Counted from the stretch's first letter, positions 17,049-26,366 are shown. The stretch is DNA of 64,000 nucleotides from Nitrososphaera sp. (GCF_013388945.1 NZ_JACAEH010000004.1:363754-427753); one strand, 5' to 3'. The notes: a model not told the origin generated them from the letters alone. Translations and numbers: made by a program.

Positions 17049-17990
17049 TTATTCGTAGCTTGCTATCAGTATCCTTGCGGCTATTATGCCCACTATCGTG
17101 GTGAGCCAGAGGGTCGACATCCTTGCCAGGAGCGCGACTGCAGCTGCTGTGGAAAGCGCTAGGCCCTCTTCCTGCAAGAGCCCTATCATGCTTCCTTCCG
17201 TCACCACGAGGCCGCCCGGGATTATGCTGAGCACGCCGGCTCCAAGCGACGTGAAATATACGACTGTTGAATGCGCGAACTCGAAATCGACGCCAAGCGA
17301 GACGAACACGAGGTAGACAGTCACCGCCTCCATGAACCAGACAGGCAGGCTCAGGAGCCACGCCCTGCCAGCGACTTGCAGGTTGAGGAACGTGGAAAAG
17401 CTGTGGTGCATGTCGCCAAAGCCGGCGGCGTATCCCTTGACAAGCCTGAACCTGCCAAAAAACTTGGCAAAGCCGTCAAAGACCGCCCTGTTTCTTGCAA
17501 GGACGTAAAACAGGACCGCGACCGGCAGGATTATCCCTGCGACTACAAAGCCTTCCCAGAGCGGGAAAAATGCAAGGGAGACGAACATGACTGCAAGCAC
17601 TGTGATTATGTCCAGGAACCGCTCGACAAAGTACAGCGGCGCGGTGGTAGGTATCGGAGCGCCCGACTCTTTTTTGATAAATTGCGCCCTGACAAGCTCG
17701 CCTGCGCCGCCCGGCGTAATGACTACGACTGCAAGCGCAGACAGGTAGATGAGGATGTGCCGCCAGAACGCGATTGATATCCCGATTGCACCGAGGAGGA
17801 ACCGGTTGCGCATCGCCCTCAGCCCAAGCACCGCAAGCTGGGAAATTATTATCAGCGGGATATATTCGGCCTTTATGAGGTAGAACTGGCTGACAGTGGT
17901 CCCGGCGCCTGTCAGGATGATTATTGCGATATAGATGGCAGCAGCGGCAGCCGCAAACATGTACACTTTATTGAATAAGTGGTCTGCCAT
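17049..17990 (-). CDS. UPF0104/flippase-like integral membrane protein
   Basis: This 313-aa protein has about eight hydrophobic segments and the family motif TPGGAGELVRA (about residues 92-102) followed by FVERFLDI, plus a later IPGGLVVTEGSM. These belong to the lysylphosphatidylglycerol synthetase transmembrane/UPF0104 family. Archaeal members include AglD-like proteins near glycosylation genes and are often suggested to move lipid-linked molecules. No glycosyltransferase adjoins it here, so its substrate is not inferable. It ends 32 bases before the PPOX-type gene's preferred start and is divergent from the nuclease gene at 18067. Confidence 0.8.
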   Translation of the reverse strand: MADHLFNKVYMFAAAAAAIYIAIIILTGAGTTVSQFYLIKAEYIPLIIISQLAVLGLRAMRNRFLLGAIGISIAFWRHILIYLSALAVVVITPGGAGELVRAQFIKKESGAPIPTTAPLYFVERFLDIITVLAVMFVSLAFFPLWEGFVVAGIILPVAVLFYVLARNRAVFDGFAKFFGRFRLVKGYAAGFGDMHHSFSTFLNLQVAGRAWLLSLPVWFMEAVTVYLVFVSLGVDFEFAHSTVVYFTSLGAGVLSIIPGGLVVTEGSMIGLLQEEGLALSTAAAVALLARMSTLWLTTIVGIIAARILIASYE

Positions 17991-18066
17991 TGCACGATAA
18001 TGTCCAGATGCGTTATAAGGGTTCTAGGTCAAAATGTTTTAGCACCGGCGCGTTTTATCACGTTGC

Positions 18067-18609
18067 ATGAGCCTGGAGATTACAAAGTCGCTGAAGGGGG
18101 CGCTTGGCGAGCTTTACTACAAGGAAGGAAGCGACCAGAAAGGTTGGGCGTACATTTCGCTCGAGAACATCCACAACAGCGATTTCAAAGACAACGTGCT
18201 TGTATTCAAGAAGGGGTTCCACCGGATAAAAATCAAGATCCACGATAATCTCATTCGAGAGATAAAGGAGATCTCAAAGCCCACCAACGATTCAAAGGAA
18301 AACCCTAGCTTTGTGTTTGACTACCTTGCCTGCAAGGTCAGCCAGCGCGAGCGTTACGACGGCGTACTGGTCGCCAATCCAACCGCGCTCTGTTGGGTCG
18401 AAGTAAAGACAGGCAGAAGCGGATTTTCAGACAATCAAGTTGACGCGCTGGAAAAGATCAAGATACCTCTTGCATTGTTTTACATACAAGATGTGCTTGC
18501 GCCGCCACGCAAGATCGAGATAGAATGGGACACCAGGACCGGCGACGAGTGGCTCGACGAGCTCGACGACAAGCGCGACCAGGCAGAGTCAGACGACGAT
18601 TTTCTCTGA
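18067..18609 (+). CDS. Predicted PD-(D/E)XK nuclease-like protein
   Basis: This 180-aa protein has a conserved-looking core. An N-terminal GALGELYYK provides a Glu. FDYLACK and YDGVLVANP provide an Asp, and LCWVEVKTGRSG provides the E-x-K of a PD-(D/E)XK active site. A helix ending in DALEKIKIPLALFYI follows. This order matches VRR-NUC/Holliday-resolvase-like folds. The last 25 residues are highly acidic. No named family is assigned. Neighbouring small zinc proteins run in the same direction, and they may form a nucleic-acid-handling group. Nuclease activity is an inference from motif order. Confidence 0.6.
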   Translation: MSLEITKSLKGALGELYYKEGSDQKGWAYISLENIHNSDFKDNVLVFKKGFHRIKIKIHDNLIREIKEISKPTNDSKENPSFVFDYLACKVSQRERYDGVLVANPTALCWVEVKTGRSGFSDNQVDALEKIKIPLALFYIQDVLAPPRKIEIEWDTRTGDEWLDELDDKRDQAESDDDFL

Positions 18610-18640
18610 TTGGTTAATTAGGCGGCAGTTTCAAGTTGTC

Positions 18641-18838
18641 ATGATGTCTGCAAGGCAGGTCTGGAAAAAGTGCACGTTCTGCGAAAACGGAAGGAGGAGA
18701 TGCTTTAACTGCGGCGGCTCTGGCAAGGTGGGGCCGAGCTGGCAGACATGCTACGACTGCAAGGGGATCGGGACTGTATTGTGCACGGAATGTGGCGGCG
18801 CAGGCGGCCGGCGCGAGACTATCTGGAAGCAAGAATAG
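18641..18838 (+). CDS. Small DnaJ-type zinc-finger protein, 65 aa
   Basis: The protein has four CxxC pairs arranged CTFCENGRRRCFNCGGSGKV and then CYDCKGIGTVLCTECGGAG, that is, CxxCxGxG-like repeats as in the cysteine-rich domain of DnaJ, with room for two zinc ions. There is no J domain. Such stand-alone fingers may assist folding or bind nucleic acid. Two consecutive ATGs (18641, 18644) can serve as start. It lies 31 nt after the nuclease-like gene. Confidence 0.7.
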   Translation: MMSARQVWKKCTFCENGRRRCFNCGGSGKVGPSWQTCYDCKGIGTVLCTECGGAGGRRETIWKQE

Positions 18839-18870
18839 CTCTTAATTGTAACTCTTGCGTATCGGTATTA

Positions 18871-19005
18871 TTGGCGGCGTGCAAGCATTGGGCGTGCAAT
18901 CTGTCTGACAGCACCTGCGTCGGTTGTGGGGTTAGGATATGTCCTCAGTGTTTGAAGGAACCCGAGTTTTGCAGGTGCGAGAACAAGGATGAATGCTGCG
19001 AGTAA
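18871..19005 (+). CDS. Putative small cysteine-rich zinc-binding protein, 44 aa
   Basis: A frame with TTG at 18871 and stop at 19003 encodes a 44-residue peptide with ten cysteines: CKHWAC, CVGCGVRICPQC, CRC and a terminal CC. The paired spacing suggests two or more metal sites. The same frame is open further upstream into the preceding gene, so the start is uncertain. It runs in the same direction as the DnaJ-type finger. No family is recognised, and the high cysteine density is the main reason to believe it is a gene. Confidence 0.45.
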   Translation: MAACKHWACNLSDSTCVGCGVRICPQCLKEPEFCRCENKDECCE

Positions 19006-19071
19006 CTTCCAGACACTATCTATGTCTTGGAGAGTGCTTAATAACAAGAGAAACGTGGAAGCCCTATTCCA

Positions 19072-19758
19072 ATGACTAAGGAAAGTCATGGATCAGGGTG
19101 GGCAAAGGCACTGGTCCCTGCTGGCATCGCAGCGATCATTGCAATTACTATAGCGGTTTGGCAGGGCAACGACCTTCGAGATCAGATTAATCAGCTTTCC
19201 GCACAAACTAATGCGCTTATTGAACAGAACAGAATTCAAGGCGAAACATTAGAAGAACAAAAAAAGATAGTCACGGTACTAAACAAAACCCTAGATGCCA
19301 CCCGCGAGGGGTTGGCTAAGAAGTCATTCATAGATGTGGTCGTTGTACCACATGTTCCTAGGGAGGATGTACGCTCTATTACTGTTACTCACAGCGCTTC
19401 TGATGGCTTGATTACTGTTAGTGAACCAGAGATTTCAGCTGAATATGGAGATCTGATTCTTTCAAATCCTACTGCCAGTTTCGATATACTCGTATCGAAT
19501 TTTGGTACAAACGGTGCATTTATCGAAAGATACACTGTGAATGTAATTCCGAATAGCGAAGTCCTAACAGCTCTCGGTGTTGCCGAAGAAAATATTGCTA
19601 CGTATCTAAAACCTGGCGAAGGTCCAATAACGATCCCTCTCGAATTTAACGTTACAAAAGACTTTGCGCCATCAGGGGAAATTGTTTTCAAAATCTATCA
19701 TAATTCTAATTATGAGATACGAACGTATCAATATCAGTATGCAATTGCTGATAGGTAA
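19072..19758 (+). CDS. Membrane-anchored protein with coiled coil, 228 aa
   Basis: One transmembrane helix (about residues 12-30) is followed by a coiled-coil stretch (LRDQINQLSAQTNALIEQ onwards to about 85). A beta-rich outer domain follows that looks Ig-like or CARDB-like (strands around VSNFGTNGAFIERYTV and IPLEFNV). The topology suggests N-terminus in and the bulk outside the cell. No enzyme motif is seen. The gene is clearly AT-richer than its GC-rich neighbours, which suggests recent acquisition. The start is ATG 19072. Confidence 0.65.
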   Translation: MTKESHGSGWAKALVPAGIAAIIAITIAVWQGNDLRDQINQLSAQTNALIEQNRIQGETLEEQKKIVTVLNKTLDATREGLAKKSFIDVVVVPHVPREDVRSITVTHSASDGLITVSEPEISAEYGDLILSNPTASFDILVSNFGTNGAFIERYTVNVIPNSEVLTALGVAEENIATYLKPGEGPITIPLEFNVTKDFAPSGEIVFKIYHNSNYEIRTYQYQYAIADR

Positions 19759-19876
19759 CTTCTAAATTATTAGATGCGACGAAATTCACATTTTATCAGT
19801 ATAGTATTACCAAAGTCATATTTCCTACTCTACTGCTACAAGTAGTTTCAAATTCAGCCGCCTATCATCCGCATTC
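19759..19876. other. Intergenic AT-rich spacer
   Basis: This short spacer lies between the convergent ends of the membrane protein gene and guaA. It contains T- and A-rich runs that could act as terminators for both, but no clear hairpin or gene. Confidence 0.35.
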
Positions 19877-21421
19877 TTACTGCGGCTCTATCGTTGCCGG
19901 TGGCTTGCTCGACACCGCGTACGTCACCCATGTCGCGCCGTCAACCTCGTTTGTAATCCTGTTGCTAATCTTTTCCAAAAGATCGTACGGCAGGCGCGTC
20001 CAGTCTGCAGTCATGGCGTCTATCGACTCTACGACTCTTACCATCACGACGTGGCCGTAAACGCGCTCGTCGCCCAGGACGCCAACCGCCCTGTCGTCGC
20101 CGACAGCCGCATACGCCTGCCACACCTTGTCATAAAAGCCAGCAGCTTTCAGCTCGTCTTCAACAATCTTGCTTGCCTGCTTGGCTATCCTTATCTTGTC
20201 CGGCGTCAACACCCCTATGACCCTGACCGCAAGGCCGGGCCCGGGGAACGGGTGCCTCTTTAATAGCTCGTCGGGCACGCCAAGCAAGCCTGCGACCTTT
20301 CTCACCTCGTCCTTGTACAGATACCTCAGAGGCTCGATTATCTTTAGCTTCAGCCACTTTGGCAGGCCGCCGACGTTGTGGTGCGTCTTTATGACGGCTG
20401 CAGGACCTTTCGACACGCCGCTTTCAATCACGTCAGGGTACAGCGTGCCCTGCGCAAGCCACTGGAACGGCCCGTGCTTTTTGGCAACTGTTACAAACTC
20501 TTTTGCAAACTGGTCGCCTATTATCTTGCGCTTCTTTTCAGGATCGGATACGCCCTTCAGGCGCGCAAGGAATCTCTTTTCCGCGTCGACGTAGATCAGG
20601 TTTATCCCTAAATGATCCTTGAACAGTTTGACGACTTCCTTCTCCTCGTCCTGGCGCAAAAGGCCATGATTGATGAAAACGCACGACAGCTGCTTCCCGA
20701 TAGCCTTGTTCAATAATGCTGCAACTGTAGTAGAATCGATGCCGCCGCTCACAGCCGCCAGCACATGATCCTTGCCGACCTTCTCCCTCACCTCTTTGAC
20801 CGTCGTCTCGATAAAGCTCTGCATGTCCCACTCTGGCTTGGCACCGCTTATCTCCTGCGCAAAGTTCTTCAGCAGCTGCACGCCCCGCTCCGTGTGCACC
20901 ACTTCGGGGTGGAACTGTATGCCGTAGAATTTTTTCTCCCTGTTGCCTATCGCTGCAGAAGACGAGTTGTCCGTGTGCGCAAGCACCTGGAAACCTTCTG
21001 GAAGCTTTTCTGCCGCGTCGCCGTGGCTCATCCAGCAGTTGATGCCGGTTCCAAGATCCTTGAACAGGTCTGAATTGTCGTCTATCTTCAATCCTGCCCT
21101 TCCATATTCGCGACTTGCCTGGCGCCTGACGCTTCCACCAAAGTTGTTCACGAGCACCTGGTGGCCGTAGCATATCCCAAGGATTGGCTTGCCCATCTCG
21201 AACAGCTTTTTGTCCGGCTTGGGCGCCCCTTTTGCATAGACGCTTGCAGGCCCGCCCGAGAATATGATGCCTTTCGGGTTCATCTCCCTTATCACCTTGG
21301 CAGGCGTGTCATAAGGGAGAAGTTCGCAGTAGACGTTAGCCTCCCTTATCCGTCTGCAGATGAGGTGGCTGTACTGCGAGCCAAAGTCGAGGACGACTAT
21401 CTTGTCCATCTTGTCGGACAT
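19877..21421 (-). CDS. guaA: GMP synthase (glutamine-hydrolysing)
   Basis: The enzyme converts XMP to GMP using ATP and glutamine, the step after guaB (27936). The N-terminal class I glutamine amidotransferase has GICYGHQ with the nucleophile Cys and FHPEV with the catalytic His and Glu. The ATP-pyrophosphatase domain has the P-loop SGGIDSTT. The C-terminal dimerisation domain ends near RITNEVDGATWVTY. The single-chain form is used here, while many archaea split it into two subunits. The start is taken as ATG 21421 (MSDKMDK), two bases after the stop of the upstream gene. A longer in-frame extension to 21460 would run into that gene. Length is 514 aa. Confidence 0.95.
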   Translation of the reverse strand: MSDKMDKIVVLDFGSQYSHLICRRIREANVYCELLPYDTPAKVIREMNPKGIIFSGGPASVYAKGAPKPDKKLFEMGKPILGICYGHQVLVNNFGGSVRRQASREYGRAGLKIDDNSDLFKDLGTGINCWMSHGDAAEKLPEGFQVLAHTDNSSSAAIGNREKKFYGIQFHPEVVHTERGVQLLKNFAQEISGAKPEWDMQSFIETTVKEVREKVGKDHVLAAVSGGIDSTTVAALLNKAIGKQLSCVFINHGLLRQDEEKEVVKLFKDHLGINLIYVDAEKRFLARLKGVSDPEKKRKIIGDQFAKEFVTVAKKHGPFQWLAQGTLYPDVIESGVSKGPAAVIKTHHNVGGLPKWLKLKIIEPLRYLYKDEVRKVAGLLGVPDELLKRHPFPGPGLAVRVIGVLTPDKIRIAKQASKIVEDELKAAGFYDKVWQAYAAVGDDRAVGVLGDERVYGHVVMVRVVESIDAMTADWTRLPYDLLEKISNRITNEVDGATWVTYAVSSKPPATIEPQ

Positions 21422-21423
21422 GC

Positions 21424-22011
21424 CTACGCGGACTTCTCCAGCATGCGCGTGAACACCCACGTCGAGGTGTTGAATATCTCGCCGAGGCGCTCCTTGTCGC
21501 GGTAGTTGCTTATCGTTATGCGCTTTATCTGCCCGTTTGACTCGTCCACCGAGTACGAGAGCGCGTCGCTCACGCCCTTCTCGGCGTCCTTGGCTTTCAT
21601 GCCGTCAAGTATCCTGCTCAGGAAAAACGACTTGAACGGTGGAGTGTTAGAACTAAGATTAACGACAGGCGTGATTATGACAGAGTTGGGAGTCACCTCT
21701 GCGTTTGCCAGGAGAAATTCGTCCTTGGCGCGCTTTAATTGTCGAACATCTTTGCCGACTTCAAAGCTTGACTGCTTTGCCGGCGGTGGAGGCGACATTG
21801 CCATCGCCTGCTTTGCGGGCGCCAGCTTGGGTTCCGGCGCCAGGGTCGCAGCGGCGCGGAAGCTGCCCTGCTTTAGTATGCTGTCTACTACTGCAAGCGT
21901 GTTCCGGAGCCTCTCCAGCTCCTCCTGCTTGTCTGCTATCTGCTTCATGAGCCACTCGCGGATATCGGCCGCGCGCCTCACGTCGTCTTCAGCAAACCCG
22001 GACATCAGCAA
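21424..22011 (-). CDS. Conserved hypothetical coiled-coil protein, 195 aa
   Basis: The first 50 residues form an amphipathic coiled-coil helix (IREWLMKQIADKQEELERLR). A Pro/Ala-rich linker follows (about residues 58-85), then a compact C-terminal domain (FFLSRILDGMKAKDAEKG and KRITISNYRDKERL). I do not recognise a characterised family. A GTATAATAG-like box near 22030-22040 on this strand lies about 26 nt before the start, consistent with a leaderless message that continues into guaA. Co-transcription with guaA gives no direct functional clue. Confidence 0.65.
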   Translation of the reverse strand: MLMSGFAEDDVRRAADIREWLMKQIADKQEELERLRNTLAVVDSILKQGSFRAAATLAPEPKLAPAKQAMAMSPPPPAKQSSFEVGKDVRQLKRAKDEFLLANAEVTPNSVIITPVVNLSSNTPPFKSFFLSRILDGMKAKDAEKGVSDALSYSVDESNGQIKRITISNYRDKERLGEIFNTSTWVFTRMLEKSA

Positions 22012-22042
22012 GCCCTCTTGATTCTAAATGGTATAATAGCTT

Positions 22043-22195
22043 TTACCGCCTTTTCTTGTTTATCTTGAGCATTATTATTATCGCGACGCCCCAGAGGATG
22101 AACGCCGGGATCGTCTGCCCAAAGAACCACGCGGCCCCGCCTGCCACTGCAAAGAACATGCCTATTATGGCGATTGCCTTGCGCTGGCTGACCAT
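22043..22195 (-). CDS. Small two-helix membrane protein, 50 aa
   Basis: The ATG at 22195 lies just after the upstream mptE-like stop (22198). The frame encodes MVSQRKAIAIIGMFFAVAGG, then WFFGQTIPAF, and a second hydrophobic run ending LKINKKRR. It is two closely spaced transmembrane segments with basic ends, a hairpin topology. The size, composition and tight spacing support a real co-transcribed gene. Function is unknown. Confidence 0.65.
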   Translation of the reverse strand: MVSQRKAIAIIGMFFAVAGGAAWFFGQTIPAFILWGVAIIIMLKINKKRR

Positions 22196-22197
22196 GC

Positions 22198-22914
22198 CTA
22201 GTAAGGCGAAAAGCCCCTTATCGGCTTTTTAGACGTGTCAAAGAGCTGCGAGCGCGACTGCTTGGCAAGGACCTCGAGCAGGCGCTTGCCGGCCTCCATC
22301 TTGCGCTTTTTGAGCGCGGCGTCTTTTACTTTTTTCTTCGAGTATTTGCCAATCACAGAGCCAAAGTCCATGCCCACGAGGACTATTTTCTTTGCGCCAA
22401 ACTCTTCTGCCAGGAACACGCACCTGTCGCCGTCTGTGAAACCCCCAAAGTTGTGGACGTTCTCGACCGGCATCACCTGCGTGGTGCCGACAAGATTCTT
22501 GAACTTGGGCACCAATTTCTTTAGCATGGGCATGTTGTCGCCGTGCGCGTGCACCACCATTATCGCGCCTCCTTTTGCGGCCTTTTGCAATGATGCAGCA
22601 TCGCCGTCCAAGTCTGTCACGACGATGTCGGGCTTGATCCTGTTTTCAAGAAGCGCCTGCGCCGCGCCGTCTGCAGCTATTTTCACGGCGTTCTTGTTCT
22701 TTTTCAGCACGTCGATATTTTCTTCAAGGCTCGGGCCTGCACCCACCACAAACACGTTCTTGCCCTTCAGCTTTTTCTGGAGGACCTTGGGGTCAAGCGC
22801 CTTTTTCTCTATCATCGCAGAAAGCGTCCTTGCCGCCTCCTGGTCCTTCTCGGTGCTGTAGCCGAATTCTGCACGGATATTCTGGTAATACGGGAACCAG
22901 TCGACGAATCTCAC
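22198..22914 (-). CDS. mptE: MptE-like 6-hydroxymethyl-7,8-dihydropterin diphosphokinase
   Basis: This 238-aa protein belongs to the archaeal DUF115/MptE family, which pyrophosphorylates 6-hydroxymethyl-7,8-dihydropterin, a step toward folate-type or methanopterin-type cofactors. Visible motifs are VFVVGAGPSLEENID (about residues 54-68), the metal-binding VVTDLDGD (about 97-104), HAHGDNM and LVGMDFGS. The pathway partner, a dihydropteroate synthase-like protein, is encoded nearby at 26807-27643. It is the first gene of a run that continues with the 50-aa membrane protein. Confidence 0.85.
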   Translation of the reverse strand: MRFVDWFPYYQNIRAEFGYSTEKDQEAARTLSAMIEKKALDPKVLQKKLKGKNVFVVGAGPSLEENIDVLKKNKNAVKIAADGAAQALLENRIKPDIVVTDLDGDAASLQKAAKGGAIMVVHAHGDNMPMLKKLVPKFKNLVGTTQVMPVENVHNFGGFTDGDRCVFLAEEFGAKKIVLVGMDFGSVIGKYSKKKVKDAALKKRKMEAGKRLLEVLAKQSRSQLFDTSKKPIRGFSPY

Positions 22915-23007
22915 GAAATGGGTTGTGCCCTCGATGATAATAATACTTTACTGAAGGGCAGGCTTAACGGTTAATAACGGCATAAAGGCACTTGCAACAA
23001 AAGCCCG

Positions 23008-25350
23008 ATGGAGCCCAAGATAGAGAGCAAGGCGTGGAACCACGAGATTGAAAGCGCAATCCTGAAAAAGTGGCAGGACGACGACGCCTACCGTTTTGAG
23101 ATAAGCGACAAGCCCGCGTTTGTCATAGACACCCCGCCCCCATACCCCTCGGGCAAGCCCTGGCACATGGGCGCGGCCGCCCACTATGCGCAGATTGACA
23201 TGATAGCCCGGACCGCAAGGATGTCGGGCAAGAACGTGCTCTTTCCCATAGGCATAGACCGGAACGGCCTGCCTGTGGAGATCTACACGGAGAAAAAGTA
23301 CAAGGTAAGGATGCGCCAGATGGACCGGCAAAAGTTTCTTGATCTTTGCAAAGGAGCATTGGACGACCTGGAGGCAGAGATGCTCCAGATAATGAAGAAC
23401 ATGGGGCTCTCCGGCGACTTTGCGCACTATTACAGGACCGACTCTGACGAGTACCGGGCGCTCACGCAGGCGACGTTCATCGACCTCTGGAACCGCGGGC
23501 TTGTCTACCTTGCAAACAGGCCGAACAACTACTGCCCCGACTGCGGCACAACGATTGCGGACGCGGAGATAATCTACGACGACCTGCCGACGAAACTCGT
23601 GCACATGAAGTTCAGAGTCGCCGGCACCGATGAAAATATCATAATCGCCTCGACGAGGCCCGAACTGCTGTTTGCCTGCCAGGCTGTCGTCGTCAACCCG
23701 GACGACGAGCGGTACCTCGACTACCAGAACAAGTCAGTCATCCTTCCTATCTTTGGCAGGGAAGTCCCGATAAAGATGCACCACTCTGCCAAGCCCGAGT
23801 TTGGCTCCGGCGCAGTCATGGTCTGCTCGTACGGCGACCAGAACGACGTGCAGGTTTTCAGGGAATTGCAATTAAAGGAGATAGTCGCGCTGTCTGAAAA
23901 CGGCATCACTACAGAAGCGGCAGGCGCCTATGCCGGTCTGCGCATCAACCAGGCGCGCACGCGGATAATCGAGGACCTGAAGGCCGCCGGCCTCGTGGAA
24001 AAGGAGGAGAGCATCATGCACCGGACTCCACTGTGCGAGCGCAGCAAGACCCCGATAGAGATAATCCCGCTCCACGACTACTATGTCAAGCAGCTTGAGT
24101 ACGTTCCGCAGCTGCGCGAGCTTGCCATGAAGCTGAAATTCCACCCCGAGATGCACCGGCAAATTTTATTGAACTGGCTTGACTCTGTCGCTATAGACTG
24201 GCCGGTCTCAAGGAGGCGCTTTTACGGCACCGAGATCCCGATATGGTACTGCAACTCTTGTAAAACGCCATTGTTGCCAAAGCCGGGCAAATATTATCGC
24301 CCCTGGAAGGAAAAGCCGCCGTTTGACACCTGCTCCAAGTGCGGCGGCAAAGAGTTCACGGGCGAGGACCGCACGTTTGACACCTGGATGGACTCGTCAA
24401 TAAGCCCGCTTTATGTCACCAAATTCAGAAGTGACGACAAACTGCACAATTATGCGTACCCTGCTTCTGTCAGGCCGCAGGCAAAGGACATCATTCGCAC
24501 ATGGTTGCATTACACGATGCTCAGGTGCGTGCAGCTGACAGGCAAGATGCCTTGGTCAGACGCTTGGATAATGGGCTACGGCGTAGACGAAAAGGGAGAG
24601 AAGATGAGCAAGAGCAAGGGAAACGTCATCGACCCGTTCCCGATAATACAGAAATACGGCGCCGACACGTTCCGGTTCTGGGCCGCAAGCGAGGCCAACC
24701 TGGGCTACGATTTCAGGTGCTCAGAGCAGAGGATAGCCGGCGCGCAAAAGTTCCTCAGCAAGCTCTGGAACGTGGGCAGGTTCCTCTCGTCGTTTGACAT
24801 CGTCAGGGAAAAACCTGCCAAGCTGGAGGCGTCTGACGAGTGGATACTTGCCGAGCTTGCAAGGCTCGTGCAGGAGTGCAAGAGGGGCTACGACGAGTAC
24901 AACTTTTTCGTTCCTGCAAACGCGATACGCGACTTTACCTGGAACGTCTTTGCCGCCCACTATATCGAGATGGTAAAGGGCAGGGCGTACGAGGACAGGC
25001 CCGGGCACGCGTCGGCGCTTTACACTCTGCACAGGGTGTTCTCTACGCTTTTGCTCTTGCTTGCACCGATAACGCCGTTTATCGCAGAAGAGCTGTGGAC
25101 AAAAATGTATTCAGAAAAGAGCGTGCATCTGCAGGAACTTCCCGCCGCAGGAGCGGAAACCGGCATGGCAAAGTTCACGAAAGCGATATCCGACTTTAAC
25201 TCGCAGGTCTGGAACAAAAAGAAGGAGACAGTCTCGCCGGAGACGGGCAAGCCGCTCTCGCTCAAAGACCCCATTGACATCCCGGTCCCAGACGACCTGA
25301 CGCCTTTTGCCGCCGACCTCGTCTCGATGCACAACCTGACCCGGAAATGA
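23008..25350 (+). CDS. valS: Valyl-tRNA synthetase
   Basis: This class I aminoacyl-tRNA synthetase of 780 aa charges tRNA-Val. The HIGH-type signature is HMG at residues 53-55 after DTPPPYPSGKPW, and KMSKS is at 532-536. The zinc-type NYCPDCGTTIADAEI and the editing-domain segments STRPELLFACQAVVV and GSGAVMVCSYGDQ match archaeal ValS rather than IleS or LeuS. A further CxxC pair (CNSC and CSKCGG) is in the middle. It lacks the long C-terminal coiled coil of bacterial ValS. Its stop overlaps the start of the dehydrogenase gene by 4 nt. Confidence 0.93.
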   Translation: MEPKIESKAWNHEIESAILKKWQDDDAYRFEISDKPAFVIDTPPPYPSGKPWHMGAAAHYAQIDMIARTARMSGKNVLFPIGIDRNGLPVEIYTEKKYKVRMRQMDRQKFLDLCKGALDDLEAEMLQIMKNMGLSGDFAHYYRTDSDEYRALTQATFIDLWNRGLVYLANRPNNYCPDCGTTIADAEIIYDDLPTKLVHMKFRVAGTDENIIIASTRPELLFACQAVVVNPDDERYLDYQNKSVILPIFGREVPIKMHHSAKPEFGSGAVMVCSYGDQNDVQVFRELQLKEIVALSENGITTEAAGAYAGLRINQARTRIIEDLKAAGLVEKEESIMHRTPLCERSKTPIEIIPLHDYYVKQLEYVPQLRELAMKLKFHPEMHRQILLNWLDSVAIDWPVSRRRFYGTEIPIWYCNSCKTPLLPKPGKYYRPWKEKPPFDTCSKCGGKEFTGEDRTFDTWMDSSISPLYVTKFRSDDKLHNYAYPASVRPQAKDIIRTWLHYTMLRCVQLTGKMPWSDAWIMGYGVDEKGEKMSKSKGNVIDPFPIIQKYGADTFRFWAASEANLGYDFRCSEQRIAGAQKFLSKLWNVGRFLSSFDIVREKPAKLEASDEWILAELARLVQECKRGYDEYNFFVPANAIRDFTWNVFAAHYIEMVKGRAYEDRPGHASALYTLHRVFSTLLLLLAPITPFIAEELWTKMYSEKSVHLQELPAAGAETGMAKFTKAISDFNSQVWNKKKETVSPETGKPLSLKDPIDIPVPDDLTPFAADLVSMHNLTRK

Positions 25351-26366
25351 AGGCAGTCGCTTTTCACGAGCACGGGTCTGCCGGCGTCCTGAGATACGAG
25401 GACTTGCCTGACCCTGTCCCGGGCAAAGGCGAGGTAGAAATCGACATCGAATACTGCGGCGTCAACCACCTGGACATCTGGACCCGGATGGGAATCACGG
25501 GCAAAAAGATACGCCTGCCGCACGTCTGCGGCTGCGACATAGTCGGCACCGTGCGCAAGACCGCGCAAGGATTCAGGCAGGGCGAGCGCGTCATGGTCTA
25601 TCCGGGGATGAGCTGCGGCCGCTGCGGGCACTGCAGGGCAGGCAGGGAAAACCTCTGCAGCCAGTTTGCCATCATCGGCGGCATGAGCGACTATGACGGC
25701 GGCTACGCCGAGCAGATAGCCGTGCCGGCAAGAAACGTGATAAAACTTGGCAGGATGAAAAGCGAGGTTGCAGCCACGCTTGCAGTCTCGTACCTCGTCT
25801 CGTGGAACATGCTCAGGGCAAACGGCGCCGGGAAGGGCAGGTCGCTCCTTGTCTACGGCGCGGCTTCTGGCGTCGGCATGGCGACGATACAGCTTGCCCG
25901 GGCGCTTGGCGTCTCTAAAATAATCACTACTGTTTCAAGCGCCGAAAAAGCCGAGTTTGCAAGGCGCACAGGCGCGCACCACGTAATAGACCGGTCACAG
26001 ACCCCTGACATCGCCGGCGAGGTAATGAAGCTGGCAGGCGGGGTCGACATCGTGATAGACCACGTCGGCGCCGCAACCTGGCAGACAAGCATCGCGTCCC
26101 TCAAGGTAGGAGGCAGGATGGCAGTCTGCGGCATGACGTCTGGCAACGACGCGCTGGTGCCGGTAAGGACGTTTTACAGCAAGCAGATAACGATGACAGG
26201 CGCGCTCATGGGGACGAAAAAGCAACTGGTCGAGCTTGCCAGGTTTGTGGAGGCAAAAAAGATCCGCCCTGTCATCGACTCTGTGTTCCCGCTTGCGCAG
26301 GCCCGCGACGCGCAGGAAAGGATGGAGCAGGGCCGGCACGCCGGCAAGATACTGCTGGCCTGCTAG
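25347..26366 (+). CDS. Zinc-type MDR alcohol dehydrogenase/quinone oxidoreductase
   Basis: This 339-aa medium-chain dehydrogenase has the GroES-like N-terminal half (GVNHLDIWTRMG, the first zinc ligands at HVCGCDIVG). The structural-zinc cysteine loop CGRCGHCRAGRENLC and the Rossmann motif YGAASGVGMATIQLA are also present. The motifs indicate NAD(P)H-dependent oxidation/reduction of an alcohol, aldehyde or quinone, and the substrate is open. It is translationally coupled to valS by an ATGA overlap, which probably reflects compact packing and not shared function. Confidence 0.88.
   Translation: MKAVAFHEHGSAGVLRYEDLPDPVPGKGEVEIDIEYCGVNHLDIWTRMGITGKKIRLPHVCGCDIVGTVRKTAQGFRQGERVMVYPGMSCGRCGHCRAGRENLCSQFAIIGGMSDYDGGYAEQIAVPARNVIKLGRMKSEVAATLAVSYLVSWNMLRANGAGKGRSLLVYGAASGVGMATIQLARALGVSKIITTVSSAEKAEFARRTGAHHVIDRSQTPDIAGEVMKLAGGVDIVIDHVGAATWQTSIASLKVGGRMAVCGMTSGNDALVPVRTFYSKQITMTGALMGTKKQLVELARFVEAKKIRPVIDSVFPLAQARDAQERMEQGRHAGKILLAC

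Noticed and set aside
22948-23604. 218-aa open frame antisense to valS
   Set aside because: It is a shadow of a well-supported synthetase gene and lacks recognisable domains.
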